Assembly: GCF_001553785.1 (NCBI RefSeq)
Contig: NZ_LOJP01000001.1
Span: 1,235,071 to 1,299,070 of the forward strand
From: Actinoplanes sp. TFC3
Lineage (GTDB): Bacteria; Actinomycetota; Actinomycetes; Mycobacteriales; Micromonosporaceae
Reading direction: 5' to 3'
DNA length: 64,000 nucleotides
Shown: piece after piece, positions 1 through 8,715 of the stretch
Layout of the letters: each line of letters starts with the position of its first letter
Position numbering within the stretch: position 1 is the stretch's first letter
The notes under the pieces: model-generated
The model's input: the letters and a program-made list of their open reading frames with translations, nothing else
Databases searched by the model: none
What the model was told of the DNA's origin: nothing
Position numbers and translations under genes: made by a program

Positions 1-399
<399 letters not shown>

Positions 400-407
<8 letters not shown>

Positions 408-591
408 GGCCGCGCTCCAGCTTGGCGGCGCAGGGGGTGGCGCACGCTATTTCCGTTACCAGGTTCCAGATCTTGGGGACGCACTCGCACGCCGGCGGTG
501 TCAGACCGCGCCGCGAGGCCTCGCTGTCCTCGGAGCTGAGGTCGAGCACTTCTGCCGTGGATGGGTCCCGCTTATGGTTCGAAGCGGCCAT
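400..591 (-). CDS. Small cysteine-containing peptide, hypothetical
   Basis: A 63-residue peptide starting at an ATG that has GAGGA 11 nt upstream. The longer reading frame would run into the upstream tandem repeats, so this start is preferred. The N-terminal part is charged and Asp/Ser/Glu-rich (AEVLDLSSEDSE). After an RRG it has a hydrophobic segment with four cysteines (CEC and CATPC). That two-part layout resembles leader-core peptides such as RiPP precursors, but no modifying enzyme is visible nearby and the contig ends here. It is co-directional and overlapping with the membrane protein downstream. It could equally be an ordinary small protein. Confidence 0.45.
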
Positions 592-633
592 ACCAGCGAT
601 GGTCCTCGGGGCGGCCCATGACCGGCACAGTGC

Positions 634-813
634 GTCAGCAACTGGACAACCCGGCCGGTCCGCGCGAGCAACTGGACAACCCGGCCGGTTCGCGTGAGCG
701 ACTGAACAAGCCGGGCCGGTCCGCGTCAGCAACTGGACAACCCGGGCCGGTCCGCGTTATTGACTGAACAAGCCGAGCCGGGCCGCGTCATTGACTGGAC
801 GAGCCGCGCCGCC
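634..813. repeat. Tandem 30-31 bp direct repeats, six copies
   Basis: Six head-to-tail units begin at about 634, 664, 694, 725, 756 and 787. The core reads like AACTGGACAACCCGGCCGGT with scattered substitutions; the last copies are the most diverged. The tract lies between the 3' end of the ribbon-helix-helix gene and the 5' end of the small peptide gene, so it occupies the latter's promoter region. It could be an operator or iteron array for a DNA-binding protein, or simple tandem duplication. Confidence 0.8.
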
Positions 814-830
814 CCCTCAGAGGTACGCCG

Positions 831-1040
831 TCAACGCAGCACCACGACTTCACGCGGACTCCCGTTCACTTCCTCGACGAGTAGCTTGGCCTTGCGCCGT
901 TGCAGGTCGTACATCCACTTCTGCAGCGACACAGCTCGCCTGATCTGTTCGGTCACCGAGGTTCGTTCCTCCGCCGCCATCTCCTTGAGAGCGTCAACGA
1001 CTTCGTCCGACAGGCTCACCGTGAGTTTGACAGTTCCCAT
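831..1040 (-). CDS. Ribbon-helix-helix (CopG/Arc-type) DNA-binding protein
   Basis: A 69-residue protein beginning MGTVKLTVSLSDEVVDALKE: a short beta strand followed by two helices, the ribbon-helix-helix signature. A basic C-terminal tail follows (LQRRKAKLL). Proteins of this family bind DNA as dimers and act as antitoxins or plasmid/segregation regulators. Two ATGs lie in tandem; the second is chosen because GGAGG sits 6 nt ahead of it (only 3 nt before the first). No toxin partner is seen next to it. The 30-bp repeats just downstream are a plausible but untested target. Confidence 0.75.
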   Translation of the reverse strand: MGTVKLTVSLSDEVVDALKEMAAEERTSVTEQIRRAVSLQKWMYDLQRRKAKLLVEEVNGSPREVVVLR

Positions 1041-1326
1041 CATTGGCCTCCGTTGGTGTTCGTGCCCACCAGTGTGCGGGTGCGAGTCCACTGATCGCCA
1101 GCCTTAATGCTGCCGCGTACCTGCCAGATGCCGTCTTTTTGCCGTCCTGGCCGTGTCTTCAGTCTTGGCTCCGAGCCGGTTGATCGCCATGCTCTGGTCT
1201 GCCATTCTTCGTCCAAGTGCCGTCTTTTTACCTGCTGAATGCCGTATCGGACATGGCTGAACCCCGTTGCGCAGGGGCACACTGGGTGGGGCAGCAGGAT
1301 GCCCTCCGCTCGGCGAAGATGGCGGG
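1041..1326. other. Intergenic region with short direct repeats
   Basis: No convincing gene was found between the ribbon-helix-helix gene and the luciferase-like gene. The motif TGCCGTCTTTTT occurs twice, near 1131 and 1221, each embedded in similar CTGC-ATGCCGT text, so about 90 bp looks partly duplicated. The region should contain divergent promoters for both neighbours. Confidence 0.4.
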
Positions 1327-2274
1327 ATGGCTGAGTTCGTTCTGCAAACCCTCCCCGTTGATGCTGCCGATTGGCTCGAGGTTGCGCGCAAGGCCGAGGC
1401 GGCCGGCTTCGACGCCTTACTCGTAGCCGATCATCCGGGCAGTTGCGCCTCGCCGTTTGTTGCGCTTGCTGCGGCGGCCGCGGTCACCACGACCATCAAA
1501 CTTGGCTCGTACGTGGCCAACGCCGGGGTGCGCGAACCGATGTTGCTGGCCGCGGATGTCGCAACGCTCGACATGATCAGCGGAGGGCGTGCGCTGCTGG
1601 GGCTGGGTGCGGGGCACACGCCGGCCGAATGGGATGCGATTGGACAGGTACGTCCGGACGTCCCCGGGCGGGTCCGGCGCTGCATCGCCGTGGCCGAAGC
1701 GACCGTCCGGCTGCTGGCGGGAAAGCGGGTTACCGTGTCGACCGCCGAGTTGACCATGTTGAACGCCGAGCTGACCGAGCCGCGGCCGGTGCAGGAGCGA
1801 GTGCCGTTGTTGATTGGCACGGCGAATTCCGAGCTGCTGCGGTGGGCCGGGGAGCACGCCGATATCGTCGGGCTTACCGGATTCGGGCGAACAAAATCCG
1901 ACGGCCATCGGCATGAGGCCCGGTGGCGGCTCAGCGACATCGACGAGCAGGTGGCCAAGGTTCGAGCCGGCGCGGCCTCGAGAAAGAGCGCGTCGAGCCC
2001 GGAAATGCCCAGCGGGACAGTCACGCTGGAGGCGCTCGTGCAGCATGTGGAGATCACCGATGACCCGGACAGGGTGCTGGCCGGGTTCGGTGAGCGGCTG
2101 GGGATGAGTGCCGGGGAACTCCGCGAGGTGCCGTTCCTGTTGGTGGGTAGTCCGGATCAGATCGTTTCGGCGGTACGGCGGCATCGGGCGCGGTGGGGGA
2201 TCACGCGCTTTGCCGTACGGCGGAATGGTCTTGATCTGTTGGCGCCTCTTCTGCCCGAGCTCAGATCCACTTAG
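1327..2274 (+). CDS. Luciferase-like (F420/flavin-dependent) oxidoreductase
   Basis: A 315-residue protein of the bacterial luciferase superfamily. Near the N-terminus WLEVARKAEAAGFDALLVAD matches the first strand-helix unit of the TIM barrel. GSYVANAGVREPMLLAADVATL and the glycine-rich LLGLGAGHTPAEWDAIG are the typical cofactor-pocket segments, and VPLLIGTANSELLRWAGEHADIVGLTG is the late barrel region. Actinobacterial members commonly use coenzyme F420; the substrate cannot be read from sequence. The ATG at 1327 is chosen because homology begins there; the ribosome site is weak (GGCGGG immediately upstream). It is convergent with the GntR gene, one base apart. Confidence 0.85.
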   Translation: MAEFVLQTLPVDAADWLEVARKAEAAGFDALLVADHPGSCASPFVALAAAAAVTTTIKLGSYVANAGVREPMLLAADVATLDMISGGRALLGLGAGHTPAEWDAIGQVRPDVPGRVRRCIAVAEATVRLLAGKRVTVSTAELTMLNAELTEPRPVQERVPLLIGTANSELLRWAGEHADIVGLTGFGRTKSDGHRHEARWRLSDIDEQVAKVRAGAASRKSASSPEMPSGTVTLEALVQHVEITDDPDRVLAGFGERLGMSAGELREVPFLLVGSPDQIVSAVRRHRARWGITRFAVRRNGLDLLAPLLPELRST

Positions 2275-2275
2275 G

Positions 2276-2920
2276 TCATTCTTCGAGCAGCTCCTCCTCC
2301 GCGCGGGCGCGGTAGTCGGCGTAGATGCGCCGGTAGCGTGCCGTGGCGCCGGCCGAGTCGCCGAGTTCGAGCAGGTCGAGGATCTCGTCGTGGCCGTCCA
2401 CCCAGATCTGCCACAGATCTTCGCTCATCGCCAGTATGCGGTTGGTGCGGGCCACCACGAGGTCGACCATGGACTGCAGTTCGCGGTTGCCGCTGGCCAG
2501 GATCACGATGGTGCTGAAGTCGGCCCCCGCGGCGGCTGCGGCCAGGATGTTGCCGGTGCGCAGGCTCTCGACGAACTCCTTCTGGCGCTGGCGCATCAGG
2601 TCCAGATGGGTTCCGGTCAGGTTTTCGACGCCCCACTCGAAGCCGGCGACGGCGAGCACGCTCATCACGTCGATCAGCTCAAGGGCATTCTTCTGGGTGA
2701 CCCGGGTGACGTGCCGGGTCCGGTTGGGCGCGATGTCGATCAGGCCCTCGACGGAGAGCTGAGCGATCGCCTCGCGCACGGGCGTGATGCTCACCCCCAG
2801 GCGGGTGGCAAGCTCCGCATCCTTGATCAGTGTGCCGGGCGACAACTCTCCGGTGACGATCTCATTGCGCAGCTGCCGCACCACGGCGGCCGTCCGGGTC
2901 GGCGGGACCGTGTAAGACAT
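2276..2920 (-). CDS. GntR-family transcriptional regulator (FadR/FCD type)
   Basis: A 214-residue regulator. Residues about 10-75 form the winged helix-turn-helix: LRNEIVTGELSPGTLIKDAELATRLGVSITPVREAI contains the classic GntR spacing, followed by the wing (GLIDIAPNRTRHV). Residues about 80-210 are an all-helical FCD-like ligand domain. Such regulators sense small carboxylates and usually control a nearby gene, here possibly the divergent beta-propeller gene. A TAGGCT hexamer lies 6 nt before the ATG with no Shine-Dalgarno, so the mRNA may be leaderless. Confidence 0.88.
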   Translation of the reverse strand: MSYTVPPTRTAAVVRQLRNEIVTGELSPGTLIKDAELATRLGVSITPVREAIAQLSVEGLIDIAPNRTRHVTRVTQKNALELIDVMSVLAVAGFEWGVENLTGTHLDLMRQRQKEFVESLRTGNILAAAAAGADFSTIVILASGNRELQSMVDLVVARTNRILAMSEDLWQIWVDGHDEILDLLELGDSAGATARYRRIYADYRARAEEELLEE

Positions 2921-2972
2921 ACCGGCAGCCTACTCACAGTCACCACGGCTCGGTGACCCGTACCCTCGTAGA
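2921..2972. promoter_or_regulatory. Divergent leaderless-type promoter region
   Basis: The 52-bp gap between the divergent GntR and beta-propeller genes holds a TANNNT-type hexamer 6 nt before each start: TACCCT at 2961-2966 ahead of the GTG at 2973, and TAGGCT at 2932-2927 (minus strand) ahead of the ATG at 2920. Neither gene has a Shine-Dalgarno. This arrangement is typical of leaderless transcription in actinobacteria. Confidence 0.55.
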
Positions 2973-4187
2973 GTGACGGTGATCGACCTCGATCTGCAGC
3001 CGGCGCGGCCTCCGGTGCCGCGGGCCCGGCGTACGCGGCGCTGGCGAGTATTCTTCTTGATCGCTTTGCTGCTCACGGTGGGTGCGGCGGCGCCGCCCGG
3101 GGACCCGATGGTGCAAGTCCTGGCGGCCGGCGGGACGGCCGCGGCGGGGTTCGAACTGGGTCCATCGGAGCTGTTCACCGCCACGTTCGGTCAGAATCCG
3201 CAGAACGAAGCGGGGGTACGACGCTACGACCTGTCCACCGGCGCGCAACGCTGGGCCACTCCCGTACCGCACATCGTGCAAGCTTTGACCTACGACCCGC
3301 AGGCCGGTGTGGTGCTGGCCCGGGCCGGGGACGACCCTCGGATGACGGTGCTGGATGCAAGCGACGGCACGGCCCTGTGGCACCTTTCCCGGGGCAGTAC
3401 CTGGGCGTTGACGGTTACCGGCGGGCACGTGTTGCTGCGCACCGACGCGTCGGCGACCCGCAGCGTGCTGGTGCTGACCGACGCGCGAACGGGGAAACCG
3501 GTGTGGCGCCGCGACATCAACCCGCGCACTGATGTGTACGACGATGCCGCTCGCGATCGGATTGTCCTGGTCGAGCTGAGCGGGCGGGTGACGACGCTGC
3601 GGTTCACCGACGGATCCGAGCTGGGTCAGGGTGAGGTGGGCAGCTATTCCACTGTGGATGTGGCGGGGGACCGGTTGTACGTGACGACGCCGGCGATGCT
3701 AGCGGCGTACCGGATGCCGGACTTGACCCTGGTGTGGAAGGTTCCGAGCGCGTCGGCGGGGATCGTCAACGAATGTGGCCCGGTTGTTTGTGTCTCCAGC
3801 GAACTGGGGGTGAGGGGGCTCGATGCCGCCGACGGCGAGCTGCGGTGGAGTCTGCCGCAGTGGCGAGCCGCGTCCCGGCGGGTGGACGGCGCGGTGGTGG
3901 TGCAGACCTCGGACGGCGAACCGGATTTCGCCGAGATCGACCCGGCGACCGGCACAGTGCTGCGCCGGCTGGGCGAGGTGTGGAGCGACCCGCGGCTGCG
4001 GATGCGCCTCGACACCGTCATCCCCCGGCGCATCTGGGTGCAGCTTGTCGACCCGGCCGACAACAGCCCGCACACCGTCGGCGCAATCGACACCGATGCG
4101 GCGTACGGCTGCGAAGTGAGCCTGCCGTATCTCGCCTGCCCGACGGCGGCCGGACCGACCGGGGTCTTCCGCCTCCCCATCGCTTGA
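2973..4187 (+). CDS. Membrane-anchored PQQ-like beta-propeller protein
   Basis: A 404-residue protein starting at GTG. A basic stretch (RARRTRRWR) precedes one transmembrane segment at about 27-42, so the rest is probably extracytoplasmic. The body consists of repeated blades with motifs such as YDLSTGAQRWATPV, LDASDGTALWHL, TDARTGKPVWRRDI and LDAADGELRWSL, the tryptophan-docking pattern of PQQ-type propellers (BamB or quinoprotein dehydrogenase-like). No catalytic residues of a dehydrogenase are evident, so a scaffold or binding role is more likely. Two Cys pairs near the C-terminal half may form disulphides. Confidence 0.8.
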   Translation: MTVIDLDLQPARPPVPRARRTRRWRVFFLIALLLTVGAAAPPGDPMVQVLAAGGTAAAGFELGPSELFTATFGQNPQNEAGVRRYDLSTGAQRWATPVPHIVQALTYDPQAGVVLARAGDDPRMTVLDASDGTALWHLSRGSTWALTVTGGHVLLRTDASATRSVLVLTDARTGKPVWRRDINPRTDVYDDAARDRIVLVELSGRVTTLRFTDGSELGQGEVGSYSTVDVAGDRLYVTTPAMLAAYRMPDLTLVWKVPSASAGIVNECGPVVCVSSELGVRGLDAADGELRWSLPQWRAASRRVDGAVVVQTSDGEPDFAEIDPATGTVLRRLGEVWSDPRLRMRLDTVIPRRIWVQLVDPADNSPHTVGAIDTDAAYGCEVSLPYLACPTAAGPTGVFRLPIA

Positions 4188-4205
4188 GTGACTGCTGCTC
4201 GGCCT

Positions 4206-5786
4206 CTACTTCTCCGACAGGTTCGTGACGGCCAGTGGGTGGTTGAAGGTCGGCGGGGCGTTCCACTTCTGCAGGTCCGAGCTGGTGCAGGTGGCGACCT
4301 TCACCTTGGCGGTGCCATCGGAGTGGGTGTCCGCCGGTTTGGCCGACAGGTCGGTGGGTGTGAGGCAGTAGCCGTTGCTGTCGACGATGCGGAAGCTGCT
4401 GGCCACCTCGCCGGTGTCGCCGTAGACCGTCCACTTGAGGCGTTTGCCGGCCACGTTCACGTCAGCCGAGCAAGCCGCCATTGTCACGTAGCCGGCCGGC
4501 GTTTCCGGGGTCTGCAGGCAGTAGCCGTTGGGCGTGCGCAGCAGCGTGTTGGCCGGGGTGAGCACGGTGGCGCCGTTCGCCGGCACGCTCCACGACTGGT
4601 TCACCGGCACGGTGCCGTTGGGTGACTGCTTGCAGAACCAGACGATCTCATACCCGACGTTGCTGTTCGTGTAGTCGAAGTTGGTGACGTCCAGGCAGCG
4701 GCTGAACTGCTTGTAGTTCACCAGTTGCTTGGTTTCCGCCGAGGCCATGCCCGCCCCCACACCGGCCTGCGGGCGCCACACGTTTTTGTTCGACACCGCG
4801 CCGCAGGCGCCCAGCACGAGTTCGCTGGGGGAGCCTGCGGTCTTGGCGTTGATGCAGAAGTTGTCAGTGCTGACCCCGTTGGTGGTGCCCACGAACGCCG
4901 AGCTGTCGTTGAGGCTCCACTGCTGCTTGGCCACGCGGCCCTCGCACGGCTGGAACGTCAGCGCGCCATCGGTCTTGTGCGGCATCGGGGCTTCCAGGCA
5001 CATGCCGTTCGGCGCCAGGCTGTTCTCCGAACCGATGAGCTCGATGGCCAGATCCTTGGTGTAGGAGAACCGCTGGTCGCTGCCGCCGCCCTCCTTGCAC
5101 AGCTGCACGGTCACCGCCGAGCTGGGCGCCGGGGACGCATCGACACCGGCGTCCATGCAGAGCGGGTTGGTGGTGGGCGAGGCCAGTTGGATGGCGCCGC
5201 CATCGATGTTCTCGTTCTTGAAGCGGAAGGTGTACGTAGCCTCGATCGTCCGCGTGTTCGCCGCGCCCTGAGCGACCGTGGGCAGCAGCGTGCTGGACAA
5301 GCCGGTGCCGGTCGACGTGATCAGCGCGGTAGAGGGCACATCCTGCAGCAGACCGTTGACGCAGTCGGCCGGTTCCGGGGTGTTGTCGGTGGCATCGGCC
5401 GGCACGGTGAAGTACTTGATCACGAAGCTGAACCGCAGATCCGGCACCGGGATGGTGCTCGAGGCGGTCAGGTCGGCCACCGAGGCCACCGCGCCGGTCA
5501 GCGGCGTCCCGGCGCAGGAGGGCAGCCGGTTCAGCGCGCCGGCCACGCTGGTGGTCGAGCCGAGCAGGGTGGTCAGCGGTACGGCCCCACGCAACTGGCC
5601 AACCGCCGCGTCGACGCCGGCCTGGGCGGCATCGAGCGCCACGGTCCGGGCGTCGACAATCCGGGTGCTGGTGATCTGGCCGAGCACCAGCGGCACCAGG
5701 CCCGCGGTCAGCGACATGGCGACCAGGGTGAGCAGCAGCGCCATCGCCATCGAACCCTCGTCACCGGTACGGCGGTTGGTGATCAC
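4206..5786 (-). CDS. PilX-like minor pilin with ricin-type lectin repeats
   Basis: A 526-residue protein. The start is the GTG at 5786: AGGGAG precedes it by about 7 nt and GTGA overlaps the stop of the upstream pilin gene. The N-terminus has a prepilin-like GDEG cleavage site followed by SMAMALLLTLVAM, but position +5 is Ala, not Glu, as seen in PilX-like proteins. The C-terminal half has repeated QxW-type motifs (KQQWSL, NQSWSV, LKWTV, LQKWNA) with paired Cys, the signature of ricin-B beta-trefoil lectins. It is the last gene of the pilus operon and is likely a carbohydrate-binding tip protein. Confidence 0.75.
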   Translation of the reverse strand: MITNRRTGDEGSMAMALLLTLVAMSLTAGLVPLVLGQITSTRIVDARTVALDAAQAGVDAAVGQLRGAVPLTTLLGSTTSVAGALNRLPSCAGTPLTGAVASVADLTASSTIPVPDLRFSFVIKYFTVPADATDNTPEPADCVNGLLQDVPSTALITSTGTGLSSTLLPTVAQGAANTRTIEATYTFRFKNENIDGGAIQLASPTTNPLCMDAGVDASPAPSSAVTVQLCKEGGGSDQRFSYTKDLAIELIGSENSLAPNGMCLEAPMPHKTDGALTFQPCEGRVAKQQWSLNDSSAFVGTTNGVSTDNFCINAKTAGSPSELVLGACGAVSNKNVWRPQAGVGAGMASAETKQLVNYKQFSRCLDVTNFDYTNSNVGYEIVWFCKQSPNGTVPVNQSWSVPANGATVLTPANTLLRTPNGYCLQTPETPAGYVTMAACSADVNVAGKRLKWTVYGDTGEVASSFRIVDSNGYCLTPTDLSAKPADTHSDGTAKVKVATCTSSDLQKWNAPPTFNHPLAVTNLSEK

Positions 5787-6421
5787 TTGGGTCTCCCTTC
5801 GCTGCAACCGTTCGTGGCCGGGGTCAGGTTCGAGGTGTTCAGGGCGGTGAACGTGGTGTCGATCTGCGCGGTGCCGGACGCGACCCTGGTGGTCAGCTGG
5901 ACGCGCAGGCGCTGGAAGACGGACTTGAAGTCACCGCCGGTGGTGTTCGCTCCCGCGGAGGCGTAGGGCTGGGCGCCGTACGCCTGCTTGCTGAACGGCG
6001 GGGTGGTGCTGTCCATGACGACCTGCGAGGCGACCGTCTGCCCGCGGGCGTTGGCGGCTGGCGGGCTGCCCAGCGTCCACGTGACCAGTTGCAGCACGCC
6101 GAGCCCGTCCGAACTCGGTGCGAGGCGTAGCTGGTAACAGTCGGTGGTGACCGGGCCCGCGAACTCGACGTACTGGGTGGTGCCGATCTTGCCCGGGTCG
6201 GCGATCCACGACGCATAGCGCAACTGGCGGTCGAAGCGCTGAAACGCCACGGCGAGTTCGCGCTGGGCCTCGCTCAGCGAATCGGTGACCGAGGTGGTCT
6301 TGAAGACCTGCAGCACCGCCGCGGTGAACAGCAACCCGAGCACACCCATCACGCCCATGGTCACCATCAACTCCATGAGCGTGGTGCCCTCGTCGCCGGC
6401 GGGCCGTCGCCGGAGCTTCAC
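5783..6421 (-). CDS. PilW/PilJ-like minor prepilin
   Basis: A 212-residue protein. The GTG start at 6421 overlaps the upstream gene's TGA (GTGA). The prepilin signal GDEG is followed by TTLMELMVTMGVMG, so Glu+5 is conserved and PilD would cleave and methylate it. Then comes the alpha-1 helix (FKTTSVTDSLSEAQRELAVA) and a globular domain with segments such as QLRYASWIADPG and VQLTTRVASGTAQI typical of PulJ/PilW pseudopilins. These initiate pilus assembly. Co-transcribed with and overlapping both neighbours. Confidence 0.8.
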   Translation of the reverse strand: MKLRRRPAGDEGTTLMELMVTMGVMGVLGLLFTAAVLQVFKTTSVTDSLSEAQRELAVAFQRFDRQLRYASWIADPGKIGTTQYVEFAGPVTTDCYQLRLAPSSDGLGVLQLVTWTLGSPPAANARGQTVASQVVMDSTTPPFSKQAYGAQPYASAGANTTGGDFKSVFQRLRVQLTTRVASGTAQIDTTFTALNTSNLTPATNGCSEGRPK

Positions 6422-8085
6422 GACACGGTCCAGACGAACATGGCGTTGGCCAGCGTCGACCCGGTGCTCTTCACGACCAGCTTCACCGTGTACGTCCCCT
6501 TGGTGGTCGCGGTGCCGGTGATCAGGCCGGACGAGCTCATCGAGAGGCCGGTCGGCAGGCCCGTGGCGGTCCACGTGTACGCCGACGCGGTGGCCCCGCT
6601 CGCGGTGGCCTGCAGCGAGACGGTCTTGCCGGACACGGTGCTCTGATCGGCGAGCGGCGCGGTCACCCGCAGATCCGATGAGGAACTCGCGACGACGTTG
6701 CAGACGACGCTGAGCGTGGTCGTACCGCCCGCCGCGTCGGTGACCGTGACCGTGGTGATGTAGCGCGTGCCATGCGCGATGGTGCCGGTGACCTTGCCGG
6801 TGGACGGGTCCATCACCGCGCCGTCCGGCAAGTTCTGCACCTGCCACGTGTACGGCGCCAGCCCTCCGAACGCGTACGGGGTGAACGTGCCGACGTTGGT
6901 GCCGTTGGTCATCGATTGCGGGCCGGGGTCGTACAGCTGCACCGGGGTCAGCACCTGCCAGCTGAACGTGACGCTGGACGTGCGCGGGACCAGCCCGGAA
7001 TCGGTAACGGTCAGGGTGACGTTCGCGGTCTTCGCGGTGGTCGGCGTGCCGGTGATCAGGCCGGTTGCCTTGTCCAGGACCAGCCCGGCCGGCAGCGTGG
7101 CCGAGGTCCACGTCATCGGCGCGAACCCGCCGGTGACCACGGGTTGCAGGTTCACGGCCGCGTTGGTCCGGCTGACCTGTTTGCCCGGGTTGGTCAGCAC
7201 CGGCGAGGCGGCGACCGTCCAGGTGAACGTCGAGTCGTCGTTGCGCTTCTCCTTGTCGGTCACCTTGACTGTGACCGGGAAGGTGCCCGGCGTGGTCGGG
7301 GTGCCGGTGATCAGCCCGGTGCCCGACATCGTCAGGCCCGCCGGCAACCCGGTGACCGACCAGGTCAACGGCAACGTGCCGCCGGTCGAGATGACCTGCA
7401 GGGCGACCACATCTCCGACGTAGGTGCGCTGGGCGACCGGGTCGATGACCGTGGGCGCGGCGGTCTTGACGTCGAACACTGCGTCGGTGCCGGTGCTGAT
7501 CGTGGTGCTGGCGATGTAGCTGCAGCTCGCATCCTTGCAGTTCTTGTCCGGCCAGGAGACCGCCACGACGACTTTGAAGAACGGCAGGTTGTACACCGGC
7601 GATTGGGTTGCTACGCAGTTGCCGATGGGCAGCACGCCGTTGACGACCGAGGAGACCCGGCTCTGGTAGCACTTGCCGACGTACCACTCCTGCTTGAACG
7701 TGACGCCGTTGGAGGTGGTCTCGACGGGCTCGGTGGGCAGCGGAGCGGAGGCGCCGGCATCGGAGGAGTTCGGCAGCATCGGGTCGGACGCCACCGCCAT
7801 CGTCTGCAGGTAAGCGGCCACTGTGGAGGAAGCACGGGCGATCTGAGTGGCAACCGCGGTGGCGCTGCGCCCGCTGGTCAGCGACGTCGGGTCGAGGGCG
7901 CGGACCCGGTCGAGCGCGTCGTTGGCCACCTGGATGGCGACCTGGGCGGCCCGCTGCTGGTTGACGACCGAGAGCGAACGGGCCAGGAACGGCACGGCGC
8001 CGGCCATGACCGTACCGATGACCGCCATCGCCACGATGACCTCGAGAAGCGAGAAGCCATCGTCGTTGCTGGGGTTACGCCGCAC
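6418..8085 (-). CDS. PilV-like minor prepilin with four Ig-like repeats
   Basis: A 555-residue protein, three to four times the length of an ordinary minor pilin. The N-terminus NDDG-FSLLEVIVAMAVIG is a canonical class III signal with Glu+5. A PilV-like pilin domain fills about 30-200. It is followed by four tandem Ig-like (putative Ig / He_PIG type) domains with the repeated core LPxGLxxxxxTGLITGTPTT and terminal VTVTD-like strands. Such domains extend adhesins away from the cell. The ATG lies 24 nt downstream of the pilO-like stop. It probably presents an adhesive stalk at the pilus tip. Confidence 0.82.
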   Translation of the reverse strand: MRRNPSNDDGFSLLEVIVAMAVIGTVMAGAVPFLARSLSVVNQQRAAQVAIQVANDALDRVRALDPTSLTSGRSATAVATQIARASSTVAAYLQTMAVASDPMLPNSSDAGASAPLPTEPVETTSNGVTFKQEWYVGKCYQSRVSSVVNGVLPIGNCVATQSPVYNLPFFKVVVAVSWPDKNCKDASCSYIASTTISTGTDAVFDVKTAAPTVIDPVAQRTYVGDVVALQVISTGGTLPLTWSVTGLPAGLTMSGTGLITGTPTTPGTFPVTVKVTDKEKRNDDSTFTWTVAASPVLTNPGKQVSRTNAAVNLQPVVTGGFAPMTWTSATLPAGLVLDKATGLITGTPTTAKTANVTLTVTDSGLVPRTSSVTFSWQVLTPVQLYDPGPQSMTNGTNVGTFTPYAFGGLAPYTWQVQNLPDGAVMDPSTGKVTGTIAHGTRYITTVTVTDAAGGTTTLSVVCNVVASSSSDLRVTAPLADQSTVSGKTVSLQATASGATASAYTWTATGLPTGLSMSSSGLITGTATTKGTYTVKLVVKSTGSTLANAMFVWTVS

Positions 8086-8109
8086 GGTTCACTTCCCTCC
8101 GGGGAGGCT

Positions 8110-8715
8110 TCAGTCGGTGGTGACCGCCGGGGCGCCCGTGGCGAGCTGGGGCGCCACGAACGCCTTGAGCTGCAGAACAATGCTGAGATCCGACGAAGCA
8201 GCGTCGGCGGCGGCGTCTGGGGAATCGGACCAGACGGCCGAACCGATGAGCACGGCCCGCTTCTGCCCGCCGCCCTGCAGCTGCTCGAGAAAGTCGTTGA
8301 GCCCGTCGGCGGAGCCGGTCACGGTGAGCTGAATCGGCAGTTCCTTGACCCCGCTGACAACGGTGGAGGTGCTGGGCGCGCCCACAGTCACGCCGCCGAC
8401 GGCGACACCAAGGTCGTTGCCCGCGGCCTGTAGCTGGCGCAGGAACGCCGGGATGCCGGAGTCGGCAGGCAGGGCATCCTGGTACGTCGCCAGCGTCGAC
8501 TGCAACTGCTTGAGGTTCGCCTTTTCCTTCTTCAGCGCCACAATCCGCTTGCGCAGGGTCGACGCCTGCGACACCGCCGAGTCGGTCTGCGAGCGCAGTT
8601 CACTGGCTTCCGCGTACTGCGGGTTGATCAAAAGGAACCAGGTCGCCACGCACATGACCGCGATGGCCACCACGCCGGCGATGATCCACAGCCGGTCGGC
8701 GCGCAACCCGCCCAT
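8110..8715 (-). CDS. pilO: Type IV pilus assembly protein PilO-like
   Basis: A 201-residue inner-membrane protein. The start at 8715 has GGGAGG 6 nt upstream and shares the A of the preceding TGA (TGATG). One transmembrane helix at about 10-32 (LWIIAGVVAIAVMCVATWFLLI) is followed by a coiled coil (about 35-85, LRKRIVALKKEKANLKQLQSTLATY) and a ferredoxin-like C-terminal domain with ELPIQLTVTGSADGLNDFLEQL. This is the PilO layout. It pairs with PilN to link PilM to the pilus platform. Confidence 0.85.
   Translation of the reverse strand: MGGLRADRLWIIAGVVAIAVMCVATWFLLINPQYAEASELRSQTDSAVSQASTLRKRIVALKKEKANLKQLQSTLATYQDALPADSGIPAFLRQLQAAGNDLGVAVGGVTVGAPSTSTVVSGVKELPIQLTVTGSADGLNDFLEQLQGGGQKRAVLIGSAVWSDSPDAAADAASSDLSIVLQLKAFVAPQLATGAPAVTTD

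Noticed and set aside
634..813. CRISPR array at the 30-bp repeats
   Set aside because: The units are directly adjacent with no spacers and are not palindromic, and no cas genes are present; the Cas4-like nuclease is 27 kb away.
6422..7687. Extension of the PilW-like gene upstream to 7687
   Set aside because: The extra 422 residues are Arg/His-rich shadow sequence of the PilV-like gene; the GTG at 6421 overlaps its stop and starts the prepilin signal.
6772..8433. A long plus-strand frame of 553 codons across the pilin genes
   Set aside because: Low-complexity Arg/Gly/Asp-rich translation antisense to well-identified pilV- and pilO-like genes.
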